The notes: a model not told the origin generated them from the sequence alone. A stretch of 64,000 nt of DNA from Pleionea mediterranea (GCF_003148745.1 NZ_QGGU01000001.1:261536-325535); one strand, 5' to 3'; counted from the first letter of the stretch, positions 55,077 through 64,000 are shown. Translations and numbers: made by a program.

Positions 55077-57335
55077 GTGAGTAAAAAGCCGCAAATAGTG
55101 CGATTTTCCAATGATGAATCAGCGACGCCAAAAGCAACGCTGCCGGTGATGCTTAAGGAGATCGAGTCACTTGCAGAAGCTGAATTAGAGCGGTTGCTGA
55201 ATACCATGCTCGATTCTGCCGACGACAAGCTGTTTGACATGGCGGATAAATCCAACGAAGTCTATTTTTTCAATGCCATGCGTATTGTCCGCATTAAGCG
55301 TAAAGGCTTGGTTAACACCTTTAAACAAGAATTCCGTAATAATTTTTCCAGTCATCTGTTAACCAATGATCTTGAAAACCATGACGATAATATCGAAAGC
55401 CTGGAGCTGGATAATATCGCTTTGGTTCAAAAAGACGATTTGGAAGAAGATTTGGCATTGGATGCGATGACCAATAAAGCCAGATCGGCTAATGCTACTC
55501 CATTACGGCATATGGCTACTCGCCTTGATACGATTTGCACAACGGTGACGGTTGATGGAAGCAATAACCCGCTTGATCCCAGAGCGATTTGTCAGGCGTT
55601 TAAAGTCTCCAGCAAATTACTGGATTTGGATATCGAATCATTGCTGGTGGTTTATAAGCTGTTTGATCGGTTTGTGATGAATCAGTTAGAAGAGCTTTAT
55701 AATGATGTTAATCGCGAATTTGCCGAAAAAGGCATATTGCCCGACTTACACAAATTAAAGCCGAGAAAAAAATCCACCGAATATCGACGCAGACGAACTG
55801 ATAATATTGATTCTGATGAATCTTATGGGCATGCAGAAACTGGTGCTGAACTCGAACGCAGTGATATCCGCGAAGAAGTGTTTAATACTCTGCAAAGTCT
55901 GTTGTCTGAGAAAAAAGTGTCTTACCCGCAACAGCAACCGTCCATTAATACCGAGCAGTTGGTATCGGCCCTTACCAATCTACAGCATGATCAAGGCTTT
56001 GCGTCACAAGATCTTAATACGCCACAGCAAATAAAAACCGTAATTGGCGGTTTGTTACCCTCCACCGGCGGGCAAGTAAACGGCGGCACCATTGGTAATG
56101 TAAACGACGATGTGATTGATATCATTACATTGTTGTTTGATGTGATGCTTGAGGATCGTAATTTACACCCTGACATCAAAGCTGAAATTTCACGGCTTCA
56201 AATCCCGATGTTAAAAGTTGGACTGGTAGACCGCAGCTTTTTCAGTGAACGCAGTCACCCGGCAAGGCAATTATTAAATGAGCTGGCGAAACTTGGCATT
56301 GGCTGGAATCCTTCTGCGGCAGAAACGCGCGATCCACTACTGAATAAAGTGACGCAAGTTGTTGAGCGAGTAATCAATGAGTTTAAATCCGATATTGCTC
56401 TGTTTGATCAACTGCTGCAAGAACTTGAGCAATTTAAAGAGTCTGATCAACGCCGGGCTTCTATTCTCGAAAAACGAATGCGCGAAGCGGAAGAGGGTAA
56501 AGCGCGTTCCGAATCTGCTAAAAGAACGGTTAATTCAGAAGTTGCCAGAATTTGTCATGGTCGGGTCATCGCCGAACCGGTGAAACACATATTAAAAGAA
56601 GCCTGGACCAATGTTTTATTTTTAGAGCAACTAAAACCAGGTGGTGATGAATCCTATAATAAAGCATTAAAAGTGGCGGAGTTTCTGGTTTGGAGTGTGC
56701 AACCAAAATCGACAGAAGAATCTCGTGCCAAACTTAAAAAGGTTATGAGTAGCCTTATTAAAAATTTAAAAGTGGGCATGGATAAAATTTCCTTTAATCC
56801 CTATCGAGCCAGCCAGTTGCTTGCCGAACTTGAGGATTGCCATAGAGCTATCTTATCGCTGCCAATTCCTTCTGAAAGTCCGGAAGTTGAAGCAAATGAG
56901 CAGTACGAGCCTGCTGAACTGGATGTTCCGGTCGTTCATGAAAAAGTGACGGAGCAGGTATTAACCGAACTGGCTCTGCCTGTGGAGTCGTCAGACGTAT
57001 CGAGTGACGCTGCAGATTCCGGTTCCAATGAAGCGAGCAAGCTTGCAGAGGATGATCCTGTCTATGGACAGATTGATGGTTTGCAGGCAGGTGTCTGGGT
57101 TGAACTGGAGCAGCAAGACGGAACATCACTGCGTTGTAAACTGGCCGCTTTTATTGCGTCGGTGAATAAATACATCTTTGTTAATCGAACCGGTATGAAA
57201 GTGGCCGAGTTTAATCGAAGCAGTCTGGCCGATGCGATGAAACAAGGTGTGGTTTCAATTTTGGATGATGTCGCTTTGTTTGACCGGGCTTTAGAGTCGG
57301 TGATCACCAACTTACGAGCTATGAAAGAAGCATAG
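55077..57335 (+). CDS. DUF1631 family protein
   Basis: This 752-residue cytoplasmic protein of the DUF1631 family starts with GTG at 55077 (AAGG nine bases upstream). The N-terminal part matches the family (LPVMLKEIESLAEAELERLL, FFNAMRIVRIKRKGL, NTFKQEF). A charged helical middle contains a coiled-coil-like stretch (ESDQRRASILEKRMREAEEGKARSESAKR). An acidic spacer precedes a C-terminal beta-rich domain (GVWVELEQQDGTSLRCKLAAFI...YIFVNRTGMKV) that resembles a PilZ-type barrel, but I see no RxxxR c-di-GMP motif. Function is unknown. It lies upstream of ampD. Its structured leader suggests post-transcriptional control. Confidence 0.82.
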   Translation: MSKKPQIVRFSNDESATPKATLPVMLKEIESLAEAELERLLNTMLDSADDKLFDMADKSNEVYFFNAMRIVRIKRKGLVNTFKQEFRNNFSSHLLTNDLENHDDNIESLELDNIALVQKDDLEEDLALDAMTNKARSANATPLRHMATRLDTICTTVTVDGSNNPLDPRAICQAFKVSSKLLDLDIESLLVVYKLFDRFVMNQLEELYNDVNREFAEKGILPDLHKLKPRKKSTEYRRRRTDNIDSDESYGHAETGAELERSDIREEVFNTLQSLLSEKKVSYPQQQPSINTEQLVSALTNLQHDQGFASQDLNTPQQIKTVIGGLLPSTGGQVNGGTIGNVNDDVIDIITLLFDVMLEDRNLHPDIKAEISRLQIPMLKVGLVDRSFFSERSHPARQLLNELAKLGIGWNPSAAETRDPLLNKVTQVVERVINEFKSDIALFDQLLQELEQFKESDQRRASILEKRMREAEEGKARSESAKRTVNSEVARICHGRVIAEPVKHILKEAWTNVLFLEQLKPGGDESYNKALKVAEFLVWSVQPKSTEESRAKLKKVMSSLIKNLKVGMDKISFNPYRASQLLAELEDCHRAILSLPIPSESPEVEANEQYEPAELDVPVVHEKVTEQVLTELALPVESSDVSSDAADSGSNEASKLAEDDPVYGQIDGLQAGVWVELEQQDGTSLRCKLAAFIASVNKYIFVNRTGMKVAEFNRSSLADAMKQGVVSILDDVALFDRALESVITNLRAMKEA

Positions 57336-57373
57336 TTGAAGAAGCATAGCTGAGCTGGTTTAATCGATTTTGA

Positions 57374-57418
57374 TTTGATAGATCATGGTTTGATAGTTCC
57401 TGACTTGATAGTTCCGTC
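57374..57418. repeat. Three 15-bp tandem units between DUF1631 gene and ampD
   Basis: TTTGATAGATCATGG, TTTGATAGTTCCTGA and CTTGATAGTTCCGTC follow each other. Just upstream the gene end itself (AAGAAGCATAG) is duplicated after 14 bases (57325-57335 and 57339-57349). Confidence 0.75.
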
Positions 57419-57529
57419 TTTAAGTCGCTTAATATCTACTAATAACTAAACATCGTCCGAAACACTCTATTGATTTTCAGACACTCCTCTGGTTAACATT
57501 CTGATTCACATTTCCTGTCGGATAAACTT

Positions 57530-58069
57530 TTGAATACACTTAATATACAGTCCTGTCCGTCACCTCATTATAATGAGCGTCCGGCAGAAGCTCTGATCGA
57601 CTTATTGGTTATTCATAATATCAGTTTGCCGCCTGAACAATTTGGTGATGATTACATTCATCAATTTTTTCAGGGTAATCTGGACTGCTCAATTCATCCT
57701 TATTTTGACACCATTAAAGAGTTACAGGTTTCGAGTCATTATCTAATCGATCGAACCGGAAAAATCTTTCAGTTTGTGGACTGTCGTAAACGAGCATGGC
57801 ATGCGGGTGTTTCATCTTGGCAAGGGCGAGAAAACTGTAATGACTTTTCAATAGGGATTGAACTAGAAGGCAGCGACGCAATTCCTTACACCAAAGAGCA
57901 GTATCAGTCACTGGTGATATTGACCAAACAGCTGCAACATGAGTTTCCGGCCATCACCAACCAAAATATTGTCGGTCACTGTGATATCGCACCGGGGCGT
58001 AAAACCGATCCGGGAGAAGCCTTTGACTGGGAGTATTTTCATTCGCTGCTGACTGCAGGTAAACTGTAG
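57530..58069 (+). CDS. ampD: 1,6-anhydro-N-acetylmuramyl-L-alanine amidase AmpD
   Basis: This 179-residue cytoplasmic zinc amidase of peptidoglycan recycling cleaves the peptide from anhydro-muropeptides, and its loss induces AmpC in other bacteria. Zinc ligands are the His of LLVIHNISLPP, the His of IVGHCDIAPGRKTDPG and the Asp at its end. Other family blocks are VSSHYLIDRTG, AWHAGVSSWQGRENCNDFSIGIELEG. The start is a TTG at 57530 with GGA eight bases upstream; no ATG is available in frame at a fitting place. ampE follows 28 bases downstream. Confidence 0.94.
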   Translation: MNTLNIQSCPSPHYNERPAEALIDLLVIHNISLPPEQFGDDYIHQFFQGNLDCSIHPYFDTIKELQVSSHYLIDRTGKIFQFVDCRKRAWHAGVSSWQGRENCNDFSIGIELEGSDAIPYTKEQYQSLVILTKQLQHEFPAITNQNIVGHCDIAPGRKTDPGEAFDWEYFHSLLTAGKL

Positions 58070-58097
58070 TCTCATAAATAATAATTAGAGAACGCTT

Positions 58098-58946
58098 ATG
58101 ACATTGCTGATTTTAATTGCCGTGTTAGTGACGGAGACATTCTGGACTCAAATTTCAGAGCTGCGCCGACATCAATATATAGTCAGCTACGCTGATAAGT
58201 GGCAGGCGCTGTTCGATAAAAATAACTCACTGAACCCCTGGTTAGTGATGGCCATTGTATTGGCACCGCCATTGATATTAGTGGCGGTACTTATTGAAGG
58301 TCAGCAGGGCGTTATTGGCTCTTTATTTGAGTTGGTGCTTTCATTGCTTGTGGTGACCTGGTGTTTGGGGCCTCAAAGTCTGGCGGTTTATTATCAGAGC
58401 CTTACCCGTTCAAACAGTGAAGATACGGAAACCGAAGACTCGGAACAGCAAGGCGGTCAGCAACAGGCTGAAGCCCTGTTTGATTATGTGCATCAGGCAT
58501 ATTTTGGTGTGATTATCTGGTTTGTCTTACTGGGGCCTGTGGCAGCTCTGGCTTATCGAATGGTGGCGACTCTGGCCAGTCGTTCCAGTGTTACAACTAA
58601 TGACTCTATAAATAATGACGATGAAGCCGATGCTAGCGAGTATGAGGAAGTACCCAATAGTAACCGTCTGTGGCAAACCGTTTATTATGTTGTCGACTGG
58701 ATACCGTCGCGGCTGACCTGCCTGATGTTTATGTTGACGGGTAACTTTTCCAAGGGGTTAAGTGCGGTTCGGCAGGGATTATTTGATGCCGAGTACGATA
58801 ATAGCCAACTGGTGCAGGAAGCCGGTTTATCATCACTGACGCTCGACAATGAATCTGATTATCTATCGGAAGCTCGTCAACTGACCGAGCGTAGCTTGTT
58901 GCTGCTGATGGTTTTGGTGGCTTTGGTGTCGTTTTTTCAGTTTTAG
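58098..58946 (+). CDS. ampE: Regulatory signalling membrane protein AmpE
   Basis: This 282-residue inner-membrane protein has about four hydrophobic segments (start, residues 48-95, 130-160, C-terminus) and is the usual partner of ampD. Family blocks are MTLLILIAVLVTETFW, WFVLLGPVAALAYRM and WIPSRLTCLMFMLTGNF. Its role in beta-lactamase signalling is poorly defined. A variable acidic loop (NSEDTETEDSEQQGGQQQ) and another (NNDDEADASEYEE) face the cytoplasm or periplasm. The gene is in an operon with ampD. Confidence 0.9.
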   Translation: MTLLILIAVLVTETFWTQISELRRHQYIVSYADKWQALFDKNNSLNPWLVMAIVLAPPLILVAVLIEGQQGVIGSLFELVLSLLVVTWCLGPQSLAVYYQSLTRSNSEDTETEDSEQQGGQQQAEALFDYVHQAYFGVIIWFVLLGPVAALAYRMVATLASRSSVTTNDSINNDDEADASEYEEVPNSNRLWQTVYYVVDWIPSRLTCLMFMLTGNFSKGLSAVRQGLFDAEYDNSQLVQEAGLSSLTLDNESDYLSEARQLTERSLLLLMVLVALVSFFQF

Positions 58947-59191
58947 GTGTTAAGTTTTAAGGGCTGATGAATTCAATGGGTGATGGTACGCTGAAGCGCT
59001 GTCACTCAGGTTTCTTAATGACCGACAATGAAAGTACGATAACTGGGCTTGAGTTGCACTCTATTGGTGCTGCATAACAACTTCGGTGTAAGATTATTCC
59101 AAAATTAGAAAGTTGATGGCTGTAAGTTACATTTATTTCGTAAATTAATTACAGAAATCAACTGGTATGTCCTTCTTTTTCATCATGCCTC

Positions 59192-59393
59192 TGGTATCAT
59201 ACGTCACCAAAATGCACGACTAAAGCCTGTAACAGGCTACAAATGCACTCGTTGACGCCTCTGTCACAGAACATCTCAATGTCGGTTTTCATCGATTTGG
59301 CAGGCCGTTTTCGGCAAATGTCGTGCTTCCAGTTAGCAATGACCAACAGTTTGGTCTTTAATTACACCTGTATTCACACCCATTGAGGTGTAA
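59192..59393 (+). promoter_or_regulatory. aceE promoter region and hairpin-rich leader
   Basis: An extended -10 TGGTATCAT ends at 59200. The following leader holds AGCCTG-TAA-CAGGCT (59224-59238), GCCG-TTTT-CGGC (59304-59315), GACCAA-CAGT-TTGGTC (59341-59356) and TTACACCT/AGGTGTAA (59362-59369/59386-59393). No PdhR-type TTGGT-N3-ACCAA operator was found. The stretch from 58947 contains no gene. Confidence 0.45.
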
Positions 59394-59420
59394 ATGAACA
59401 ATAAAAGAGGAATTCAGTTG

Positions 59421-62090
59421 ATGGCGGTTGATGCAAAAAATGATGTCGATCCAATTGAAACGCAAGAGTGGTTAGAGTCTCTTGAAGCGGTACTCGAAGA
59501 AGAAGGCGTCGATCGTGCGCACTATCTTCTGGAACGACTGATCGATAAAGCTCGTCGTTCTGGCGCTCATGTCCCTTATGACGCAACCACGGCTTATCTG
59601 AATACCATACCGCCTTCGCAAGAAGCGCATATACCGGGCGATCAAGAAATGGAGCGCCGGTTGCGTTCGTTGATTCGTTGGAACGCCATAGCCATAGTGT
59701 TGCAAGCCACCAAAAAAGACCTGGATCTGGGTGGTCATTTATCCAGCTTTGCCTCTTCAGCAACTTTGTACGATGTTGGCTTTAATCATTTTTTCCGCGG
59801 TGACAGTGGTGATGCCGACGGTGATCTGGTTTATTTTCAGGGGCATGCCTCGCCGGGTGTTTATGCTCGTGCTTTTCTGGAAGGGCGTCTTGATGAAGAT
59901 CAGCTTGGCGCATTTCGTCAGGAAACCGATGGCAAAGGCTTGTCGTCGTATCCCCATCCCTGGTTAATGCCGGAGTTCTGGCAATTCCCGACGGTATCCA
60001 TGGGGCTTGGGCCTATTGCAGCTATTTATCAGGCACGTTTTTTAAAGTATCTGGAAGATCGGGGACTCGCGAAAACCAAAGGCCGTAAAGTCTGGGCGTT
60101 TCTTGGCGATGGCGAAATGGACGAGCCGGAATCGCTTGGCGCCATATCATTGGCCGGTCGTGAAAAACTCGACAATCTTATTTTTGTGATTAACTGTAAT
60201 CTTCAGCGTCTTGATGGTCCCGTTCGCGGTAATGGCAAAATCATTCAGGAACTTGAAGGTGATTTCCGCGGATCAGGCTGGAATGTGTTAAAAGTTATCT
60301 GGGGTCGTTACTGGGATCCACTTCTGGCACGAGATACCGATGGTTTATTGTTAAAAACCATGGAAGAAACCGTTGACGGAGAGTATCAGAACTACAAAGC
60401 CAAAGGGGGTAAATTTACCCGTGATAACTTCTTTGGCAAACACCCCAAGTTATTGGAAATGGTTGCCAATATGTCGGATCAGGACGTGTGGCGTCTTAAC
60501 CGGGGTGGTCATGATCCATCCAAAGTTTACGCAGCTTATCATCGCGCGGTTAATCATAAAGGCCAGCCGACCGTTATTCTAGCCAAAACTGTCAAAGGTT
60601 ATGGCATGGGTGAGTCCGGTGAAGGTAAAAATGTTTCGCACCAGGTGAAAAAGATGAATCTGGAGGCGCTAAAATTATTCCGTGATCGTTTTAATATTCC
60701 AATCAAAGACGAAGATTTGGAGCAGGTACCGTTTTATCATCCCGGAGAAGATTCCGAAGAAATTAAATATTTAAAAGAACGACGTAAATCACTCGGTGGA
60801 TACTTACCAGTTCGTCGTCCTAAATCAGAAGCGTTAGAAGTTCCGCCAATGAAAGCGTTTGAGTCGATTACCAAAGGCTCCAATGGTCGTGAAATTTCAA
60901 CCACCATGGCATTTGTTCGTATGCTGAATACGTTACTTAAAGATAAAAAACTAAGTGACCGAATAGTTCCCATAGTACCGGATGAAGCGCGTACTTTTGG
61001 TATGGAAGGCATGTTCCGTCAGTACGGTATTTATTCTTCGCTTGGTCAATTATACGAACCCGTCGATTCGGATCAGGTCATGTTTTATCGTGAAGATAAA
61101 AAAGGTCAGATTCTGGAAGAGGGCATCAATGAAGCCGGTGCATTCTCCAGTTGGTTAGCCGCAGCTACAAGTTACTCAACCAACGACTTCCCCATGATCC
61201 CGTTTTATATTTATTACTCGATGTTTGGTTTCCAACGCATCGGTGATTTAGCGTGGATGGCAGGTGATATGCAGGCGCGAGGCTTTTTGATCGGCGCAAC
61301 CGCAGGTCGAACAACCTTAAACGGAGAAGGGCTACAGCATCAGGATGGTCACAGTCATGTTCTGTCTTCAACCATTCCTAATTGTGTCAGCTACGATCCA
61401 ACCTACGCTTATGAACTGGCATTAATCATTCGTGATGGTATGCGTCGAATGTATGAAAATCAGGAAAATGTTTTTTATTACCTGACCACCATGAACGAAA
61501 ACTACGAGCAGCCAGCCATGCCTGAAGGTGCCGAAGAAGGCATCATTAAAGGAATGTATTTGCTTAAAGAAGGCTCTAAGCCGAAGAAGAAGCAACCCCG
61601 TGTTCAGCTACTCGGTAGTGGTACCATTTTACGAGAAGTAGAAGCGGCCGCTGAACTGCTGAAAAAAGACTGGAAAGTGGATGCCGATATCTGGAGTGTG
61701 ACCAGTTTTAATGAGTTACGACGAGATGGCCTTTCCGTGGATCGTGAAAACCTGCTTAATCCGGAGTCTAAACAAAAGAAATCATTTGTTGAGCAAAGTC
61801 TGGAAAAGCAGCAAGGTCCGGTGATTGCCGCAACGGATTATATGAAAGTCTATGCTGATCAAATCAGAAACTGGGTACCCGGTTGTTACAAAGTATTGGG
61901 TACCGATGGCTTTGGCCGCTCGGACAGTCGTGAAAAATTAAGAGACTTCTTTGAAGTGGATCGTCATTACATCACGATTGCTGCATTAATGGCGTTAGCC
62001 GAGCAAGATGAAGTTAAACGAAAAACCGTCGCCGATGCGTTGAAAAAATACGACATCGATGTCAACAAACCTAATCCGCTAACAGCTTAA
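59421..62090 (+). CDS. aceE: Pyruvate dehydrogenase E1 component (homodimeric)
   Basis: This 889-residue thiamine-diphosphate enzyme decarboxylates pyruvate and acetylates the lipoyl groups of E2; E. coli AceE has 887 residues. The ThDP motif is GDGEMDEPESLGAISL to NLIFVINCN. Other family blocks are NDVDPIETQEWLESLE, GGHLSSFASSATLYDVGFNHFF, HQVKKMN and QYGIYSSLGQLYEPVDSDQ. The start at 59421 is chosen: AGAGGA lies nine bases upstream and MAVDAKNDVDPIE aligns with the family N-terminus; the ATG at 59394 adds nine residues only. aceF follows after 28 bases. Neither pdhR nor aroP lies upstream, unlike in E. coli. Confidence 0.96.
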   Translation: MAVDAKNDVDPIETQEWLESLEAVLEEEGVDRAHYLLERLIDKARRSGAHVPYDATTAYLNTIPPSQEAHIPGDQEMERRLRSLIRWNAIAIVLQATKKDLDLGGHLSSFASSATLYDVGFNHFFRGDSGDADGDLVYFQGHASPGVYARAFLEGRLDEDQLGAFRQETDGKGLSSYPHPWLMPEFWQFPTVSMGLGPIAAIYQARFLKYLEDRGLAKTKGRKVWAFLGDGEMDEPESLGAISLAGREKLDNLIFVINCNLQRLDGPVRGNGKIIQELEGDFRGSGWNVLKVIWGRYWDPLLARDTDGLLLKTMEETVDGEYQNYKAKGGKFTRDNFFGKHPKLLEMVANMSDQDVWRLNRGGHDPSKVYAAYHRAVNHKGQPTVILAKTVKGYGMGESGEGKNVSHQVKKMNLEALKLFRDRFNIPIKDEDLEQVPFYHPGEDSEEIKYLKERRKSLGGYLPVRRPKSEALEVPPMKAFESITKGSNGREISTTMAFVRMLNTLLKDKKLSDRIVPIVPDEARTFGMEGMFRQYGIYSSLGQLYEPVDSDQVMFYREDKKGQILEEGINEAGAFSSWLAAATSYSTNDFPMIPFYIYYSMFGFQRIGDLAWMAGDMQARGFLIGATAGRTTLNGEGLQHQDGHSHVLSSTIPNCVSYDPTYAYELALIIRDGMRRMYENQENVFYYLTTMNENYEQPAMPEGAEEGIIKGMYLLKEGSKPKKKQPRVQLLGSGTILREVEAAAELLKKDWKVDADIWSVTSFNELRRDGLSVDRENLLNPESKQKKSFVEQSLEKQQGPVIAATDYMKVYADQIRNWVPGCYKVLGTDGFGRSDSREKLRDFFEVDRHYITIAALMALAEQDEVKRKTVADALKKYDIDVNKPNPLTA

Positions 62091-62118
62091 GCGTCTGATA
62101 AAAAGTTTGGAGAATAAA

Positions 62119-63978
62119 GTGACGAATTTAGTTGAAGTGAAAATTCCTGACATTGGCGATGCATCGGATGTGGATGTTATCGAAGTGTTGGTGAGTGAAG
62201 GCGACCGAGTTGAAAAAGAAGACTCGTTGATTACTCTGGAAACCGATAAAGCGACTATGGATGTTCCTTCTTCGGAAGCCGGCGTTGTGAAAAAAGTTAA
62301 AGTATCCACCGGAGATAAAGTTTCGCAAGGCGATGTGATTTTAATGGTAGAGCCAGAGGGCGATGATGATGCTGAAGGCTCTGATGACGACGAAAAAGAT
62401 GAGTCCGAATCAGACGGTTCCGATGCAGATGATTCTGGTTCAGATAACTCTAGTTCAGATAATTCAGACTCAAATGATTCAGACTCAAATGATTCAGACT
62501 CAAATGATTCAGACTCAAATGATTCAGACTCTGATAAAACCGATAAATCGGATGCAGACGACAAGAGTTCTGACAAGGACAAATCTGAGAAATCAAAAAG
62601 CAAATCGTCGCGCGGCTCAAGCAAGCAGGAAATAAAAGTTCCGGATATTGGTGACGCCAGCGATGTAGACGTGATTGAAATTTGCGTGTCAAAAGGCGAT
62701 ACGGTTGAAAAAGACGACAGCTTGATTGTTCTTGAAACCGATAAAGCAACGGTGGATGTACCTTCTTCTGCTTCCGGAGAAGTTTTGGAAATAAAAGTCT
62801 CGGAAGGCGATAAAGTCAGTCAGGGCTCGGTGATTTGCATAATGAATGTAACCGACGGCGGCGACTCATCGGAAGACGGTGCTTCTGAAAAAAGTTCCTC
62901 TGATGATGATTCTTCTAAAGACAGTTCTTCTAAAGATAGCTCATCTGAAAAGGATTCATCCGACAAAGATGACTCTGAAAAAGCGGATGAAAAAAGCGAT
63001 AAACAGTCGTCTTCTAATTCCAAACGGGCACCGGTACCCGATTACCCACAACAAAGTCGTAAAAAATCCGAAGGTTTGGTTCATGCCAGTCCTGCAGTAA
63101 GACGATTTGCCCGTGAGTTAGGTGTCGACTTATCGAAAGTCTCCGGCACCGGTGTAAAAAACCGTGTAGTAAAAGAAGATGTGCAAAAGTATGTAAAATA
63201 CGAACTGTCTCGGCCTAAAGCGACCGCAGCAACCGGTTCTTTTGCCATGCCAGAAATGCCAGACATCGACTTTAGCAAATGGGGTGAGGTAGAGAAAAAG
63301 CCACTGTCCCGTATTCAAAAAATCAGCAGCGTTAATTTGCATCGTAACTGGATCACCATTCCACATGTTACACAGCACGACGAAGCCGATATTACCGAGT
63401 TGGAAGCGTTCCGAAAGTCGATGAAAGAGGAAGCGGCAAAATCCGGTGTTCGTTTAACACCATTGGCTTTTGTAATGAAAGCTCTGGTGCATACGCTAAA
63501 AGCATTCCCAAGATTTAATTCGTCACTGGCGAATGACGGTGAAAACCTGATTATGAAGAAATACTTTCATATTGGTGTCGCTGCCGATACCCCGGAAGGA
63601 TTGGTGGTGCCTGTGGTGCGCGATGTGGATCAAAAGTCCGTGTACGACATAGCGGCTGAACTGGCCGACTTAAGTGCCAAAGCCCGAGATAAGAAACTGG
63701 GCGCAGATGCCATGCAGGGCAGTACATTCACTATATCGTCGTTGGGCGGTATTGGTGGTACTGCATTTTCACCGATTGTGGCATGGCCCAATGTTGCCAT
63801 TCTGGGGCTAAGTAAAAATCAGATGAAGCCGGTATGGAATGGTAAAGAATTTGAGCCACGCCTGATGTTGCCAACGTCACTGTCTTACGATCATCGTGTG
63901 ATTGATGGCGCAGATGCCGCTCGTTTTTCGGTGCATTTATCGCAAACATTGGCAGATATTCGCAGGGTGTTGTTATAG
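62119..63978 (+). CDS. aceF: Pyruvate dehydrogenase E2 (dihydrolipoyl acetyltransferase)
   Basis: This 619-residue E2 has two lipoyl domains (residues about 1-80 and 170-245) with lipoyl lysines K44 and K209 in ETDKA(T), an E1/E3-binding domain (SPAVRRFARELGVDLSKVSGTG) and a catalytic acyltransferase domain ending SYDHRVIDGADAARF with the His/Asp active site. It transfers acetyl to CoA in the pyruvate dehydrogenase complex. The two linkers are highly acidic Asp/Ser/Lys stretches instead of the Ala/Pro linkers of E. coli; the first holds a DSN repeat from a 15-bp DNA array. GTG 62119 is chosen because GGAG lies 6-7 bases upstream and the domain starts at once. An lpd gene is expected beyond the window. 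Confidence 0.95.
   Translation: MTNLVEVKIPDIGDASDVDVIEVLVSEGDRVEKEDSLITLETDKATMDVPSSEAGVVKKVKVSTGDKVSQGDVILMVEPEGDDDAEGSDDDEKDESESDGSDADDSGSDNSSSDNSDSNDSDSNDSDSNDSDSNDSDSDKTDKSDADDKSSDKDKSEKSKSKSSRGSSKQEIKVPDIGDASDVDVIEICVSKGDTVEKDDSLIVLETDKATVDVPSSASGEVLEIKVSEGDKVSQGSVICIMNVTDGGDSSEDGASEKSSSDDDSSKDSSSKDSSSEKDSSDKDDSEKADEKSDKQSSSNSKRAPVPDYPQQSRKKSEGLVHASPAVRRFARELGVDLSKVSGTGVKNRVVKEDVQKYVKYELSRPKATAATGSFAMPEMPDIDFSKWGEVEKKPLSRIQKISSVNLHRNWITIPHVTQHDEADITELEAFRKSMKEEAAKSGVRLTPLAFVMKALVHTLKAFPRFNSSLANDGENLIMKKYFHIGVAADTPEGLVVPVVRDVDQKSVYDIAAELADLSAKARDKKLGADAMQGSTFTISSLGGIGGTAFSPIVAWPNVAILGLSKNQMKPVWNGKEFEPRLMLPTSLSYDHRVIDGADAARFSVHLSQTLADIRRVLL
62461..62535 (+). repeat. Five 15-bp tandem units in the aceF linker
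   Basis: AATTCAGACTCAAAT is followed by three identical GATTCAGACTCAAAT units and GATTCAGACTCTGAT, encoding (N/D)SDSN repeats. The near identity at the DNA level shows recent expansion in an essential gene. Confidence 0.92.
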
Positions 63979-64000
63979 CCTGTGGTAATCGCCGGTTTTA

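Noticed and set aside
59341-59356. GACCAACAGTTTGGTC as a PdhR operator
   Set aside because: PdhR sites read TTGGT-N3-ACCAA; here the arms are in the opposite order and the spacer is longer.
62079-62624. Antisense 181-codon Ser/Glu-rich frame over aceF
   Set aside because: It is the mirror of the Asp/Ser repeat in aceF; it has no ribosome-binding site and the sense gene is certain.

Overview
The window looks like a chromosomal segment of a marine-type gammaproteobacterium of low to medium G+C. The best anchor is a gene order that runs from about 36.5 kb to the end: yacG-zapD-coaE-pilD-pilC-pilB ... pilA-nadC ... ampD-ampE ... aceE-aceF. This is the order known from E. coli (yacG-zapD-coaE-guaC-hofC-hofB-ppdD-nadC-ampD-ampE-aroP-pdhR-aceE-aceF), with guaC, aroP and pdhR absent. 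Many proteins are lipoproteins or TonB-dependent receptors, as in Kangiella/Aliikangiella- or Alteromonas-like bacteria. The genus is a guess.

Layout. 1-1.0 kb: the 3' end of an unknown gene and a decayed RHS C-terminus. 1.0-1.6 kb: yfbR. 1.9-23.6 kb: a starch/maltodextrin utilisation locus. It holds a cytoplasmic GH13 alpha-glucosidase, an MFS sugar permease, two TonB-dependent receptors with a tryptophan-halogenase-like flavoprotein between them, and three lipoprotein glycosidases (pullulanase, GH31 alpha-glucosidase, GH13 alpha-amylase). Five near-identical 14-bp palindromes (consensus TGAATACGTATGCA) lie only upstream of the permease/alpha-glucosidase pair and the two receptors, so they probably form a LacI-type regulon; no regulator gene lies in the window. 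23.7-36.1 kb: housekeeping and accessory genes (yaaA, a hydrolase-OsmC fusion, an MFS transporter, a diguanylate cyclase, two lipoprotein peptidases, a DTW-domain tRNA-modifying enzyme, a DEAD-box helicase). 36.2-36.4 kb: a non-coding element made of nested hairpins.

36.5-47.9 kb: the type IV pilus block. Four genes sit between pilB and pilA: a flippase-like membrane protein, a methyltransferase, a family 2 glycosyltransferase and a polytopic GT-C/TMTC-like protein with TPRs. I read them as a putative pilin glycosylation cassette. pilA has an excellent sigma-54 promoter and its own terminator. 47.97-54.68 kb: an RHS island between two related 35-nt repeats. It contains an RHS relic, a 1710-residue secreted RHS protein with a LamG-like insertion and an unrecognised C-terminal tail, a putative periplasmic immunity protein and an IS30 remnant. 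55-64 kb: a DUF1631 gene with a structured leader, ampD-ampE, and aceE-aceF, whose E2 linkers are Asp/Ser-rich.

A cross-cutting feature is short imperfect tandem repeats, mostly with a 15-bp unit. They occur both inside genes (GH31, aceF, and an 18-bp version in the halogenase-like gene) and between genes (1.8, 21.4, 24.7 and 57.4 kb). No rRNA, tRNA or CRISPR array was recognised.
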